From: Spironucleus salmonicida
Taxonomy: Eukaryota > Fornicata > Diplomonadida > Hexamitidae
NCBI GenBank assembly: GCA_000497125.2
Contig: CM035322.1
Location: 442,001 to 506,000, forward strand
DNA length: 64,000 nt
Direction of reading: 5' to 3'
A model generated the notes under the pieces. It saw only the letters and a list, made by a program, of their open reading frames with translations. It had not been told where the DNA came from and did not search any database. This document shows, piece after piece, positions 24,270 to 35,945 of the stretch. The translations under genes were made by a program, and so were the position numbers. Numbering within the stretch: position 1 is the first letter of the stretch; each line of letters begins with the position of its first letter.

Positions 24270-24776
24270 TCACATATCAGGATCAAAGCTGAAGCTAATG
24301 CAGGGTAGGTCCAGGATCCCGGTGTCGTACTCTGAGAGAGGTGTCACGGGGAATGTCTGCTGGATCTAGATGTACGACAGCTGAACGAGGGACCACGCCT
24401 TACTCTTCTTTACGACCAGGCCAATAGCGCTCAGTACAGAGAGAACGTCGTAGGTGCGTCGAACCTTGTCGATAGGTTGGCCGGTCTTGAGTAGGAAGAC
24501 GACGGTCCGGGTATGCTCTAAGATACCCATGCTGCAGCCAGGCGAGTCGACTTTCTGAACGAACTCGGAGAACCGCAGCAGAACATCGCATCGCTTCCAG
24601 GAGTAGGTCCGAGTGTGCCTGTCGATGATGCCGATGGCGCTAAAGACGTTGAGGACGTCCGACATGCGATGCGAGGTGGTGTTGAGTTAGGTTATGATGT
24701 CCTTGTTGGCGAACTCGAGGTTTTCACGCTGGTTGAGGAAGCTCAGAATGTTGGCGGTGGTGGCGCTCAGTGTCAT
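24270..24776 (-). CDS. Small E2F/DP-like winged-helix protein, copy 2
   Basis: This encodes 168 residues. Residues 1-165 are identical to copy 1, because all but the last codons lie in the inverted-repeat arm. Beyond the repeat boundary the end differs (PDM-stop instead of E-stop). The domains are as for copy 1, with tandem winged-helix segments around SDVLNVFSAIGI and RRTYDVLSVLSAIG. Both copies look intact, so gene dosage rather than decay is suggested. Confidence 0.7.
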
Positions 24777-25101
24777 GTTGAAAGGGATAATTTAAATCTA
24801 AGTGGGGCGCGTAGGGTCATATCGGTATATAATAATGGTAGTGTACGGATCGCTAGTTATGCTATATAAGTTTATATATCCATAATATAGATATAACCCC
24901 AAGTAGAAAGGAATTCCTTTGGTTGGTAGTATTATTAATTCCATATATTGCTGGCCATCGCAAAAACTGAACTTAGCGGTTTTGGATATCTTTTGTGAAT
25001 ATCCTATAGAGTATAGCACTTTTGTAATTTTTCCTGCCTTGGACAGATTTGTTTACCGGATGGCCTGCTTCTCCTGAAATAATGACAGGCAGCGCAACAG
25101 T
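24282..25101. repeat. Right arm of long inverted repeat 1
   Basis: This is the reverse complement of 1-820. The separation between arms is about 23.5 kb. The unusual base composition continues for about 140 bases past 25101, so the true arm probably extends to about 25240, with its partner left of the window. Confidence 0.95.
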
Positions 25102-25488
25102 GCGCTCGATGGACAACTAGGCAGCCTCGCCACGGTACAGCAAGACAGGCCACTAGGAGGAATATTATCTTGGTGCATATAGGCTGCAGATTAGCCCAAT
25201 TCCCAGGCAAGGAAATTGCCAGATGTTTCTTCATTGTTACTGCGTACTTTATTGAACTGTATAAAGTAAAAGTATTTATTCGCTACCCTAAAATTTGTGG
25301 TTAGAACTTATTGCTCTGTAGCAAAATAGATAAACCTGTATCCTTAACCGAAGGTAGGCTATTAAGAATATTTATATTATGACTTGTCTTAAACTAATAT
25401 TAATTATAATATTAGCTTAATTATAAGTGAACAAGTCAGTTGGAAAAGTAAATTACTAATGATACAAGATATAAATAATTATTAAAAC
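25102..25488. other. G+C-richer tail of repeat 1, then A+T-rich spacer
   Basis: Positions 25102-25240 keep near-balanced base composition and contain a short minus-strand open frame without recognisable family. The remaining 250 bases are A+T-rich with no gene seen. Confidence 0.5.
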
Positions 25489-25980
25489 TCAGAGATCAAA
25501 TTCATAACCAAAGCTAAACTAGTAAACAAGTCCTGTATCCACTTCATATGTAGGTAATAAACTTAAATGCGATGTATTTACTGGTTCACCGTTGAGTGAC
25601 CAATTTCGATTTTTATTTATCACGCCTAGTGCGCGTAGCACAGCTAATACATCATACGTACGCCTGTCTTTATCTAGTTCGTGTCCAGATTTAAGTTTGA
25701 AGACAACCGTTTTCGTATGTTCAAAAATAGACGTATTTCTACCTTCAGAGTCTAGGGATGCGTAGAATGCCTAGAACTAATGAATAATATCACACCTTTT
25801 CCATATAAAATTGCGATTTTTGCGGTTGAGAATCAGTACGGATGCTAGCACGTTAAGAACATCAGAGATACGTGTAGTTGTAATTCCTAATATTTATCCT
25901 AATTCTTTGTTTGCAAATGTAACATAATCGCGTTGTTAGAGGAATCCTGTTATCTTATTTGTAATTGCTAAAAGAGTCAT
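25489..25980 (-). CDS. E2F/DP-like protein, A+T-rich paralogue
   Basis: This encodes 163 residues and aligns with the repeat-borne copies over the whole length: same start (MTL), TRISDVLNVLASVLILNRK in the first module, CDIIHQFQAFYASLDSEG in the linker, and RRTYDVLAVLRALGVINK in the second. Amino-acid identity is moderate, and the codons are A+T-rich like the rest of the genome. It therefore shows what a family member outside the inverted repeat looks like. TAA/TAG codons occur inside conserved positions. Confidence 0.7.
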
Positions 25981-27846
25981 TTTTAGAGAAATGGTAGTAG
26001 ATTAAGATTCTGATATGACAGGAAATATTAATTTATTTAAATTAATAGTTAAGTAAGCGAAATTGCTACCCGGTTCGTAAATATAGTTTATAATCTAGCC
26101 GATATAATTAAGTATAAAAATATATTTTTTATTCCCTAATTGCTAGTTTATGGTGTTAATTTTGATAATAAAAACTATTAATATTAGTTTTATATTATTT
26201 ATTTTAATATTCGGTAGAGTTCTGCAGATTTAAGTTTTTTTAAACGTTTACTTAACTTAATATAAATTAAAAATAATACTATTATCTTGTGTTTCCATAG
26301 TATTAAATTAAAGTGAAGAATAAAAAAATGCTAGTAACATAGTTAGTTAATAATTATTTTTAAATTCTTTATATGTTGGAATTAGATAAAATAAATAAAA
26401 TTATGAGTTAATCCAACTTTTAACATATTATAATAATATCAACTTATAGTTAATTCGCAATAATAAAAAACACTATTAGAAAAGTATTCGTAAGTAAACT
26501 GGATATACACTTTTATTGACTATAATATTTTTATTTAAACCACAAATTCTTTACTTTACGTCATTAATAAATATAAAAATTATATGTATAATTGTAAAGT
26601 TACTTTAAATTTTGCGAAGTGTGATTTCATTAATTTTGCAGATATGAATAAAAGTAGATGACATAAACTTATAATATATTCTACATATATAATCATAATT
26701 TATATGTGAAAATATAGTGCTTCCAATTTAATTTTATACTCCAACAGTATAAAATTACTACTAAATATATCTCTATTGTAAACGTAAGGATTATAATTTT
26801 ATTTTACGAATAATAAGATTTGCGATATGACTAAGATAACGAAATCTGTTATTAAAACGTCTGAATAGTCTTCTATCTACATAATATTTGGTCGATTAGT
26901 TTAAATATAGCTTAATGTTAGCCTGTATAATTAATAGTTTCAAAATTATAAAACTCAATTTGTTACAGATATCAAATAATAAAAATATTATATTTGTTAT
27001 TTATAAATATAAATGAAAAAAGAATTTAAAAATTAAACTTTTCATACTTTCATTTTACTATAATAAATAATTTTCCAGTTATATGATTTTTAATATAGAC
27101 TTGTATCGCTATCCTTTTAATTCATTTCGTATTTAGTAACCATGTAAGTTAAGTCTTTATAAATCAAATATTATTGATTTTTGATCTAATGTTATACAGT
27201 CCATCATGCAGCTAGTTGTTTTACATTTAGCAAATATTTATCTCAGTATATTGAATATTATTGAAAATCAAAAATTATAAAAACCCACTAGAATCATAAT
27301 ATTTCAAAATAGATAAAAATAACATCATATGAAATTATCAATCTAGGTACGATTAAACAAAAGTGACTTCTAGAGTAATTCAAATATAATAAATGAATTT
27401 GATATTATAGTAATAACATAATAATAGAACTATTGTGGAATTTTAGACAGAGAATACGTAAATCACGCAAGAAAATAGAATCTTGTATTTTATACAAAAT
27501 TATCAACTCCTTTATTTGATAATAATTTAATATTAATTATTAACATAATTATTAGTGAAATAATTCTCTTTATTACTAAAACTAAATAATTATAATGTTT
27601 TAGTATCAAATATTAAAATAAATGTTATTAAAATAACATTTAATTTCATGATAAATATACTATAAAACACATTGATTAACACAATATAATAATGTAATAT
27701 ATCGCAAGCCTGTATAATTATTCCACTTTAAGCATATGATTTATGTTATTTAAATAAACCTAGTTTTCTACTATATTTCAGAACATGCCGAATGATATTA
27801 ATATGTATTATTTTCAAAACTCAGTTCACTTCATTTCTTCTCAAAA
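25981..27846. other. Gene-poor A+T-rich region
   Basis: Nearly 1.9 kb of very A+T-rich DNA. The only frame of note is 26827-27177 (plus, 116 codons), which has no recognisable domain and could be chance in DNA with a single stop codon. No repeat array, tRNA or structured RNA was recognised. Confidence 0.55.
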
Positions 27847-28443
27847 ATGAACCGCCCAATGTCAGGACTTAGAAAATAAATTTAGTAAGAAGACCAGCAG
27901 AAATGTTCTGCAAACTCAAATATAATATCTAATTTCATGTTTGAAAATTTTAAGTTGCCAAATTACGTGCCCATTGATGCTGCAGCTATCGACGTGGCGC
28001 AACCAAACGCCCTACAACTTATCGCAAAGAAAGTACTAGTTTTAGAGTAAAATTAGATTGAAATTAACGAATGTGTTAATAAAATAGTAAATCTTGGCGA
28101 CGATCAAGAGGACTGGGAAAGTAAAATTAATAACATTGTACAAAAATTGTTCAACAGCTACATGGCGAAGGGGGTAAATGGAAAATTCTTAGAAGCAGAC
28201 CAGAAAATAAGTGAAATTCAATAGTTCTTGGAATTTCCGAATGGTAGTAAAATCAGTTGCGTCAACCTAGCAGAGCGAATCGCAGATGTTGAAATGCACG
28301 TATTCAGTGATAGTATGAAGCTACTTAAAGACGATTACTAATAGATAAAGAAGTTACTAACAGATATACAATAAAGGATTCATTCTAACGAGGCTGGAAA
28401 AGAGCCCAAAGAACCGAAAGAGCCTAAAGAAGGAAACGAGTGA
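27847..28443 (+). CDS. Hypothetical helical protein
   Basis: This encodes 198 residues. A disordered Gln-rich start is followed by a helical body (about 40-180) with amphipathic segments, and the tail has three PKE triplets (EPKEPKEPKEG). No family was recognised. It precedes the syntaxin gene by 47 bases on the same strand. Confidence 0.65.
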
Positions 28444-28490
28444 AATGTTATTATTATACATTATTAATTAATATAGTGAAAATAAATCAA

Positions 28491-29228
28491 ATGGATTACG
28501 ATAAGTTCAAAGATACAGGCAGCACCCAGCAATTACCAGCAGAGGTCTAGCAGCTCATAAATGAAACTAGCAGCGAATTAGGAAAGACCAGCCAAGCTGC
28601 GAGCAATATCGAAAAATAGTACATAAAAGTATCAAAGCAGAACAATCCCGAGCAGCTCAAAATCTTCAAAGAAAACGTAACGAAGTAGCTTTAGTCACTT
28701 AATTCTGTAAATATCGTAGGAATTAATACGAAAATCTAGTAAATAAGCGCTTTCAGCAAGTCAAAGGGCGGCGAAAACAAGGCTAAAATCGACCAGCAGG
28801 CCCAGAGACTGCAGGTCCAAGCAGACCAGAAGCGCACCCTAATATCTAATTTGTCCCAGAAATTCAGGCAGATTCCAGTTCAGGAGCAGCTCGATTCGGG
28901 TGATGCGGAGATGGGGCTGAATAACTTTAAAATGGGCGTAATTCAACAGGAGGCTGAGGAGCAGGTAGACTAGATCAAGAATATCCACTAAGACATGAAC
29001 CAAATCAATTAAATGATGAAGCAGATGTCGAATCAGGTCTACAAGGGCGGGGAGACTATTAACCTCATTAGTGACAACGTAGAAGAAGCCGATAAGAAGG
29101 TAGAGAAGGGCGTTAAGAATCTTATCACTGCAAAAAAGACATAAAAAAGCAAGAATAAGTGGCTATTTATTGGACTAGGTGTTGTTGCGGCTTTGGTTGT
29201 CATATTATTACTTATATTTTTAATTTGA
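28491..29228 (+). CDS. Syntaxin (Qa-SNARE-like)
   Basis: This encodes 245 residues. An N-terminal helical region (Habc-like, about 5-140) precedes a SNARE motif (about 155-215: EEQVDQIKNIHQDMNQINQM ... DNVEEADKKVEKGVKNL) and a C-terminal membrane anchor (WLFIGLGVVAALVVILL). Syntaxins sit on target membranes. Aligning NVEEA with the NVEHA-type block of syntaxins puts Gly in YKGGETI at the zero layer, where Gln is expected. The rest of the motif is canonical. It may belong with the R-SNARE at 11.8 kb in a fusion complex, but that pairing is only a guess. Confidence 0.88.
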
Positions 29229-29246
29229 GTGATAAATGGTTGGATT

Positions 29247-29858
29247 TCACATAGTTTTTTCAACATCTAATCTGTCTTTCCACTTATTTCTCTCCTGGTC
29301 GATTAAATCGTCTAATTCTCTGATTTGCGTTCTGATTCTTTAGTTCCTTTCTCTGCAATTCTGAATTTCTCTTTACGCCTGTCCAATAGCGTCTCCTAAT
29401 TTTTTAAAACTTTCATCCCTTTTCTCTGCCACAGCCTTGAAATACTATTCATGCTTATCGAATAGATCACGGAATGTATCAGCATCAGCATCCGCTAGAG
29501 GAGTGAATTAAGGAGGTGTTGGCAATATCTATTATTACTCTTATACCTAAGTTAAAGGTTGATCTGCCATTTTATGCTCTATTTATACTGGCTCAGCTTT
29601 AATTTCGGGTATAAATTCAACTGTTTTAGATGGTTCTGGTATAGAATCTGCAATAATTTCTTAACTCACAACTTAGTATAATGCTATTTCTATATATGCC
29701 TCTTATTTAGTGCGTTAGTTTACGCATAAAACAAAGTCATCGCCAGAATCATAGTTTTCATCTTCCACTTATTGAAGTATGTCACCTGCTTTAGCTACCA
29801 TCTCATTTTCAACATCATCAGGAGTTATATCTGTCTACGCTTTATAAGTTAGCAACAT
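29247..29858 (-). CDS. Putative SH3-like plus coiled-coil protein
   Basis: This encodes 203 residues. Residues 1-65 follow an SH3-like order: LLTYKAQTDI, VAKAGDILQQVEDENYD, FVLCVNQRTKQEAYIEIALYQVV. Then comes a Pro/Gln linker with LPTPPQFTPL and a C-terminal coiled coil (about 140-203) ending in RNKWKDRLDVEKTM. The coiled coil is reminiscent of clathrin light chain, but no diagnostic motif is present. It converges on the syntaxin gene. Confidence 0.55.
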
Positions 29859-29919
29859 TTATGTTATTAAATTTGGAGTGGATTAATATAAGAAAATAAA
29901 TATTATTAATAAATATAAG

Positions 29920-30222
29920 TCACTACGTTTTAAATATGGAAACTAAACCAAAGCTATTAATATAAGATGTAAACTTACATGATTTCTTGGCTATTACATG
30001 ATGCAAAGAATATATAGATATTGGTGTTTCGGATTATTACTGCTTAAACATAAACTATCTAGATTTAATCTTATGTTATATAGTATTGATGCTAATCTCT
30101 TCCCACGTTGATTTATTCTCTACTATTTCTGGAGGATCTAGCTTATAAATACCTGTATCTATTAATGTCCAATCTGATTATATGAAATATTTGTTAAGTT
30201 TAGATCTTTTATGTGACATCAT
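29920..30222 (-). CDS. Hypothetical 100-residue protein
   Basis: This encodes 100 residues, basic, with a central DPPEIVENKSTWEEI segment and no recognised family. It uses the TAG-TGA ending, so Gln is the last residue. The ATG at 30222 is followed immediately by a second ATG. Confidence 0.5.
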
Positions 30223-30272
30223 TTTATTTCTTTTATTATAAATAGACATATAAGTAAGATGTTTTATTTATA

Positions 30273-31514
30273 ATGAATAAAAAGGAAATATTGTTATTGC
30301 TACTATAGACATTAATAATTTTATTATTGACACACTGTGTCTATAAAATCCACAAAGAATTTAGATTTATCTTATCATCGCATAGATATAATAAAATTTT
30401 TAATGATATCTTAACAAATTTAAATATAACTTATAAAAATCTATAACAAAAATCAAAAGATAAATTATTATCATCTTTAGATTATACTGATAGGTAGATA
30501 TCAGGCATATTTTTTTAGATGAATAAGTCAATGCGCAAGATATTTGCTATTAATATCATTATTTTGTTTATAATTATTCATAGATAATAAGGTTATTTAG
30601 TGTAATGTAAACGTAATAACTTAAACTTAGATGTAATATCAAATTTTACTTAGTTTTACTAGCCTTAGTATAATAATATTTTAGGAAAAATCTAAAATAC
30701 AACTTTTTAGTATAATAATAAAATAAAAACATAGCTAGATTATATCAAATTACCTCATATAAATACAAAAAGTATAATAAAACTATATTCTATTTCTTCA
30801 AACTTTGATTACATTTTCGTTTTCTCTCCAGTTAGCTAAAAATTTTGGACACTGATTTCACTAATTTATTTATTGTGTTATAAATTGACAATAATGACAA
30901 AAACACGTTATTAAAGAATATTTTATATGATAAATATAGGTTTACTTTAAGCAATTCTTTTAGTATTTATTTATATATTATCATTCTAGATGCTGTTATA
31001 AATTTCAGGCAAAGAAACCTCCAGTATTCTATAAATTAAAAAAAGTCTTAATATTAACTAATTTTACAATATGATGGTATAGAGAGATTATGATAATCGC
31101 TATTTAAAATTAGTTACAAGTTTATTAAGTTTGTAATAAATGTATAAAAATAAATATAATGTTACTTCATCTGAAAATTATGATCTAAGTTATCATTTTT
31201 CTACAAATTTTTCAACCCCTATTTTTAGTGTGAATAATCTTAAATTTTTAAATCAAGGCATTAATAATTTAGCCTAAATATCATGTTATCCTAAGGGGAT
31301 AAACTGTAATTAGATAAATAATTTATAAGACAAAATTGATTAATATTGTGCTAAGAAAGATGGAGCTACATAACAATGTAAAATTGCGGTCGAATTCATT
31401 ATTTAGAATATTTCATATATTTATTAAGATTTTGGTATTATATTCACTGTAGATTATTAAGAAAATAAAACTAATGTTAAATTAATTGAAGGTGTATTTA
31501 ACACCGAATTTTGA
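30273..31514 (+). CDS. Predicted multi-pass membrane protein
   Basis: This encodes 413 residues. A hydrophobic N-terminal segment (residues 5-22, LLLLLQTLIILLL) could be a signal anchor. Further membrane segments lie near 93-108 (FAINIIILFIIIH), 185-200 and 222-245 (GLLQAILLVFIYIL). The C-terminal 160 residues are polar with six or more cysteines (for example CYPKGINCN and YCAKKDG) and could be lumenal or extracellular. No family was recognised. Confidence 0.6.
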
Positions 31515-31726
31515 TTGTACATTTTATGATATGATTATTGTTTCATCTATACTAGGTTAACTATATAATTAATATATATTAGTGCTAGCCTTAAACTTGG
31601 TTTAATTAATTATAATAAGGAAATATCATGTAAATGTATTCAAATCACATCTACATACTACAAATTTGTAACTCCTCTCAATGACTTCCTTAAATTAATT
31701 TTTTAATATAGATTACTAAATCATAA

Positions 31727-31951
31727 ATGGAAATTCCAAAAAATAAACTATATATTTTATTATATTATAAATATTACGAATTTATTGAATTTAATTATGA
31801 GAAACAGTGCAAAAACATTGCTGACCCCTTAATTAATCCCTAAATAAAGTATACGCATTCTTTCACATTAACTAAACTTTTAACCTATGCAAATACTTTA
31901 ATAAATTGCTAGATAAGGTTCAGTTCTTCATTTTCCATAGCTGACGTGTGA
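31727..31951 (+). CDS. Uncertain small protein
   Basis: This encodes 74 residues, aromatic-rich at the N-terminus (LYILLYYKYYEFIEF). No family was recognised. It lies in a 660-base A+T-rich gap between two plus-strand genes. A frame of this length may be fortuitous. Confidence 0.3.
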
Positions 31952-32175
31952 AGAGGAGATTGCACTTAAGTCATAACATTTAAATGCTACAATGGATATT
32001 GAAGATTTTTAAATGTGATCCTAGTTTTCATTAACTGTTGACACAATATTATAGTTTAGCTATATTTTAACAGATTCTAAGGATTATATTATTAATGATA
32101 TTTATATGTTATTTGTATTTATAATATAATATACAATAGGATATATTATCATATAACGTGAAAATATTATTGTTA

Positions 32176-32721
32176 ATGAGCAAGTCAATTGCTTTCGCTT
32201 TCAACTAGGACCGGTAATTTATTAACAAAATCAAGTTCTATAATGATGTGTTCGAGAATAAAGAAGAGAAGATGATGAAATCAACAAATTTTCCTAAAGT
32301 ATTATTTAACGAAACTAGAGTTCCAAAACAATTATTATTTGATATTAATACAGTGGAATATGTAACGACTTAGATACCTGAAATAGATGGAAATGTTAAA
32401 TATACCTCTTTAGAGGAAAGAAATTATTAACTTTTTGAAATGGAATCATTTGTATAAATTATGCGAAAAGCCCCTGAAACTTGGTCAAGAGCAGTGAAAT
32501 AGAGATCTTGCATGAAATATAGTTCAATATCTCATTCACCATAGTTTAAGTAGAATTAATCTTGTACTTAGTCGTAAATGCTTCCTAAATTAAATAGTTC
32601 ATAAATGCTGCCTTCGATCAATTAGCTACAAAATAAGTATTAGTCAGTGAACAAGAAGATAATACGTTAGAATTAAGTGCTACGCACACAGAATACTTAA
32701 GCTAAAAACAATTTATAGTGA
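32176..32721 (+). CDS. Hypothetical Gln/Ser-rich protein
   Basis: This encodes 181 residues. The N-terminal half is charged and likely partly folded (RQFINKIKFYNDVFENKEEK). The C-terminal half is Gln/Ser/Asn-rich and disordered. No domain was recognised. It ends TAG-TGA. Confidence 0.55.
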
Positions 32722-32786
32722 GAATAGTTTTTTCATTATAGTATATTAATATATTATGATTGATATTATACTGGTCCGCCTTAGAA

Positions 32787-33299
32787 ATGACATTTATAAC
32801 AGATCTAAATAATCAGAGAAAAAATCAATCTCCAATTCCGCTTAACACTAATTTTAACTCAAATAATCAGCCTATATTACCATCATAACGATCAGCACTT
32901 CTTTTAGCAGCACATTTTACAAAAGTTGTACCAATGCAAAAAGGAAAAATTGATAAAACAGCACTTTCTAGACCTCCATATAATTCAGTTGAACCAAAAA
33001 TTAAAATATAACCATATTTAATTTAACCTCCACGACCTAGAACTACTAAGCCGAGATTCTATCGCCTTCGTGAGGCACCTAATCCAGAAATAATATTTGA
33101 AGATGAGTTTACTGATCCGATGTATAGAGATTATTTAGACCGTATTAAAATGCAAGTTGGTGGCGGGTTGCTAGATGGAAATCAGTCAAGTTTAGCGAAA
33201 CAAAGACAAATGCTGAGACCAGTTACAAGTATTGCAAAGGCATTACGCTGCTAAGTTGATATTGGCGAACTGAATGTAGAAGTTTACAAATTTAAATGA
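32787..33299 (+). CDS. Hypothetical 170-residue protein
   Basis: This encodes 170 residues. A basic proline-rich middle (PPRPRTTKPRFYRLRE) leads to a C-terminal segment DEFTDPMYRDYLDRIKMQVGG that looks conserved-helical. No family was recognised. The arrangement (three plus-strand unknown genes in a row with short gaps) gives no functional clue. Confidence 0.6.
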
Positions 33300-33846
33300 A
33301 TTTGTGCCATGTCAATCTCTAATATATTTTTACACTAAAATCGAATTATTAATTTCTATCGTTAAAGATAAAATAGTGAGTTATTATAGGATGTGTATCA
33401 TATTTCGTGTCAAATTTCCCGGATGATTAGTTTATGTTATCATAATTACTTTTACAAATAATAGTAAATATATTAAACAAAACTAGGGATTAAAAAAGCA
33501 TGTGAAAGATCTTATAATTAATACTATTAAAACTAACTATTCTTTATAGTTTATTAGTTAGTATGATGAAGCCTAAGAATATAGCTAGGTGATGACGTTA
33601 TACATTGCATTTCGTAATTTTATTTACAATATTTTATTAATTTATAATAGAATAAAACTAATATAACAACCAACAATATATACTAAATAATAAATATAAT
33701 TTATAGTTTCATGAGTAAACTATACAATTTATTTATACAATTTAATAAACAATTAATATTGTATATAATCACTGTTTTATTGTCTCTTTAATAATTTTTG
33801 ATTTATATTTATATAATATATAATTTTTTATTTTCCTCTTTCTATT
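33300..33846. other. A+T-rich intergenic region
   Basis: About 550 bases before the MFS gene. A weak 85-codon frame (33309-33566, plus) has no gene-like features. Nothing else was recognised. Confidence 0.5.
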
Positions 33847-35403
33847 ATGCCTTTTAAGTCAGAACACCTGAAGCCCAATACGGCATCTTTTATATACGCT
33901 TCACCATTCTTATTTTTTTCATTTTTGAATTGGAAATTTGACGAAATAGCAACAAACAATGCTCTACCATTTATACAAGATACTTTCAGCATTTCCAAGC
34001 CATTGGCACAATGGCTCTAGTCTGCTTATTTTATCGCCACAGCAGCCTTTGCTATCCCATTCAATAAACTTGGTGATATTTTTGGTCTTATTTTAATCTG
34101 CTAGATCTGTGCTTTTGCTATGGCGTTATTTTAGTTCCCATCTGCATTCCTAAATAATTTTTGGGCACTTTTAGTATTCAAGTTTGTATGCGGTGCTATA
34201 GCAGCGGGTGCAGTGGCTAATAGAAATGCCCTTCTCAGCAAATTTAATTATGAAAAATCACGAGAATTCATCGCTAATGCACTTATTGTAAATGGTGTGG
34301 CTGGTATTATTATTCCACTCATAGCAGGAGCAATCATTGACAAAAAGTGGCAGATGATATTCGTTTTTAGCGGTTTTTGCAGCCTCATCTCCTTTATACT
34401 TAGCCTCCAGTTCACCAATGTTGAGCGGTAAACCAACAAGCCAATTTTTGATATTTTCGGCTCTGTTCTGATCATTTTCGGTGTGGGTGGCCTCTGCGTA
34501 TCGCTGACGTTCCTAAGCCAAAAATAGTGGATACTCGCAGGTGTTTCGCTATTCGTTTTTGTTGCGGCAACGACGCTATTTTTCTTCCTAGAAAGCTCGC
34601 ATCCAGAGCCAGTTTTGCCTCTATTTTTGATGAAAAACCCTGTTGCAGAGCTGTCTATTTTGCACGTTTTGGGATTCATATGTTTCTCTGCGAACTAGTA
34701 CTTGCTTCCGCAGGTGTTCTCGCATTTAAACGCAAAATCGATTTTAACGGGTGGTGTACAGACGGCGAGCCAGATAACGAATGTTCTTACTGCGCTCGCA
34801 CAGAAGTTCATCGGCCAAAAAATTGTGAATCGTTACGCTCTTAATTTTTCGCTATTTGGGCTTTTGGTGTCATTGGTGTTATAGTCAGTTTTTGTTACTA
34901 ACGTGTATGCTTATGCTGTTTTTTACACATTCGCACAGACATTCAACACTCATTTGACCTAAGTTTATTATCCTATGTTGCTGCTTGCTGCACCAAAGAA
35001 ATATACACAACTTTTAGCTGGAATTCCAACTAGTGCACGAACAATAGGCAATTCGCTTAGTTACTGTTTTTTCAGTTACTTTCAAGAGCTCACTTTAGGC
35101 TTATTGCCTGGAGATTCAGAGAAAAAATTTTATGGTTCAATTGTAATGTGTTAAGTCGTAATAATGGTAATTGTTATTATTATGTTAATTATAGTAATTT
35201 TCAGAGTTGGAAATACACAATCGGAGTTTTAAAAATTAGGGTACAAGGAGAAATAGGTAAGAGAGCTGAATGTGGATGAAGATAAAGTTTAGCGTATCAG
35301 GGATACATATTTCTAAAAAAAGGTGTTGAAATAGTCGAAAAAACTATTGAAAACGTTTACATCAGATCATGAAAGCAGTGCAAATGTGTAACTTGAAATT
35401 TGA
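33847..35403 (+). CDS. MFS transporter, drug:H+ antiporter (DHA2)-like
   Basis: This encodes 518 residues. Twelve to fourteen hydrophobic segments follow the DHA2 order. NALPFIQDTFSISKPLAQWLQSAYFI is the classic first loop and TM2 start of EmrB/QacA-like proteins, given here as NALPFIQDTF and LAQWLQSAYF. Motif A is reduced to NKLGDIFG. A later region resembles the TM5 motif C area (VNGVAGIIIPLIAGAIID). A basic cytosolic tail of about 60 residues ends the chain. Such carriers exchange protons for drugs, siderophores or polyamines; the substrate is unknown. G+C content is higher than around it in the central part. Confidence 0.85.
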
Positions 35404-35424
35404 AACAGTGTGTTAATAAAATTT

Positions 35425-35889
35425 TCACTTCATAATTTATTATTCTTTATCTTGGTTCAGCTGTTGCTCAAGAAAGTTTACGAAACCTAGTATTTTTTAA
35501 CATTATTAAAAATCACGCATCTAAAAGAACTCTTAGAAGAGTTCTAGTTACTCTTCTTTGATACATTTTACTTCCTAAATAAATTTGGATTTCAAATCAC
35601 CTTAATATGATGCTCTTTTTTCACCAATTTCCATTTGCTTAATTAAAATATTTTTGTCGAAAATCTATTTTTCCTTGAAATTATTCACCTCAAGAAGATA
35701 ATTCGCACGCTTGACATCATTTAAAAGTATTTTCTTTGCTTGCTGTAGAGATTAAAATTTTTATGGATCTGGATGTGATCCGTCTGGATGTGTTTATCGA
35801 AACAACTAATTTGATAGGTTTCGAATGACTTCTTTATCTACGTTATATTATACTGGAAGACCAAATTACTGAAAATGATTTACAATCAT
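35425..35889 (-). CDS. HSCB: HscB/Jac1-type J-domain co-chaperone for Fe-S assembly
   Basis: This encodes 154 residues. The type III J-domain begins FQQFGLPVQYNVDKEVI, carries the HPD tripeptide at 34-36, and is followed by the HscB-specific SLQQAKKILLNDVKRANYLL. The C-terminal three-helix scaffold-binding part (about 85-150) contains FLEQQLNQDKEQ. HscB hands Fe-S clusters from the IscU scaffold with a mitochondrial Hsp70, so it should act in mitosomes or hydrogenosomes. There is almost no presequence before the J-domain and no N-terminal zinc cysteines. It converges on the MFS gene with 21 bases between stops. Confidence 0.87.
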
Positions 35890-35945
35890 TTTTATACAAT
35901 TATAAAAGTTTATTTTTATATATATTAGTATAGATCTTGCAAATT

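Noticed and set aside
1-25101. Inverted repeat 1 as the terminal repeats of a 25-kb mobile element
   Set aside because: The interior holds ordinary cellular genes and no transposase, integrase or other element gene. No target-site duplication is visible at the inner junctions.
25004-25234. 76-codon minus-strand frame in the G+C island right of repeat 1
   Set aside because: It is out of frame with the E2F-like gene and has no recognisable domain.
26827-27177. 116-codon frame in the gene-poor region
   Set aside because: Length is within chance for a one-stop code in A+T-rich DNA, and there is no domain or composition support.
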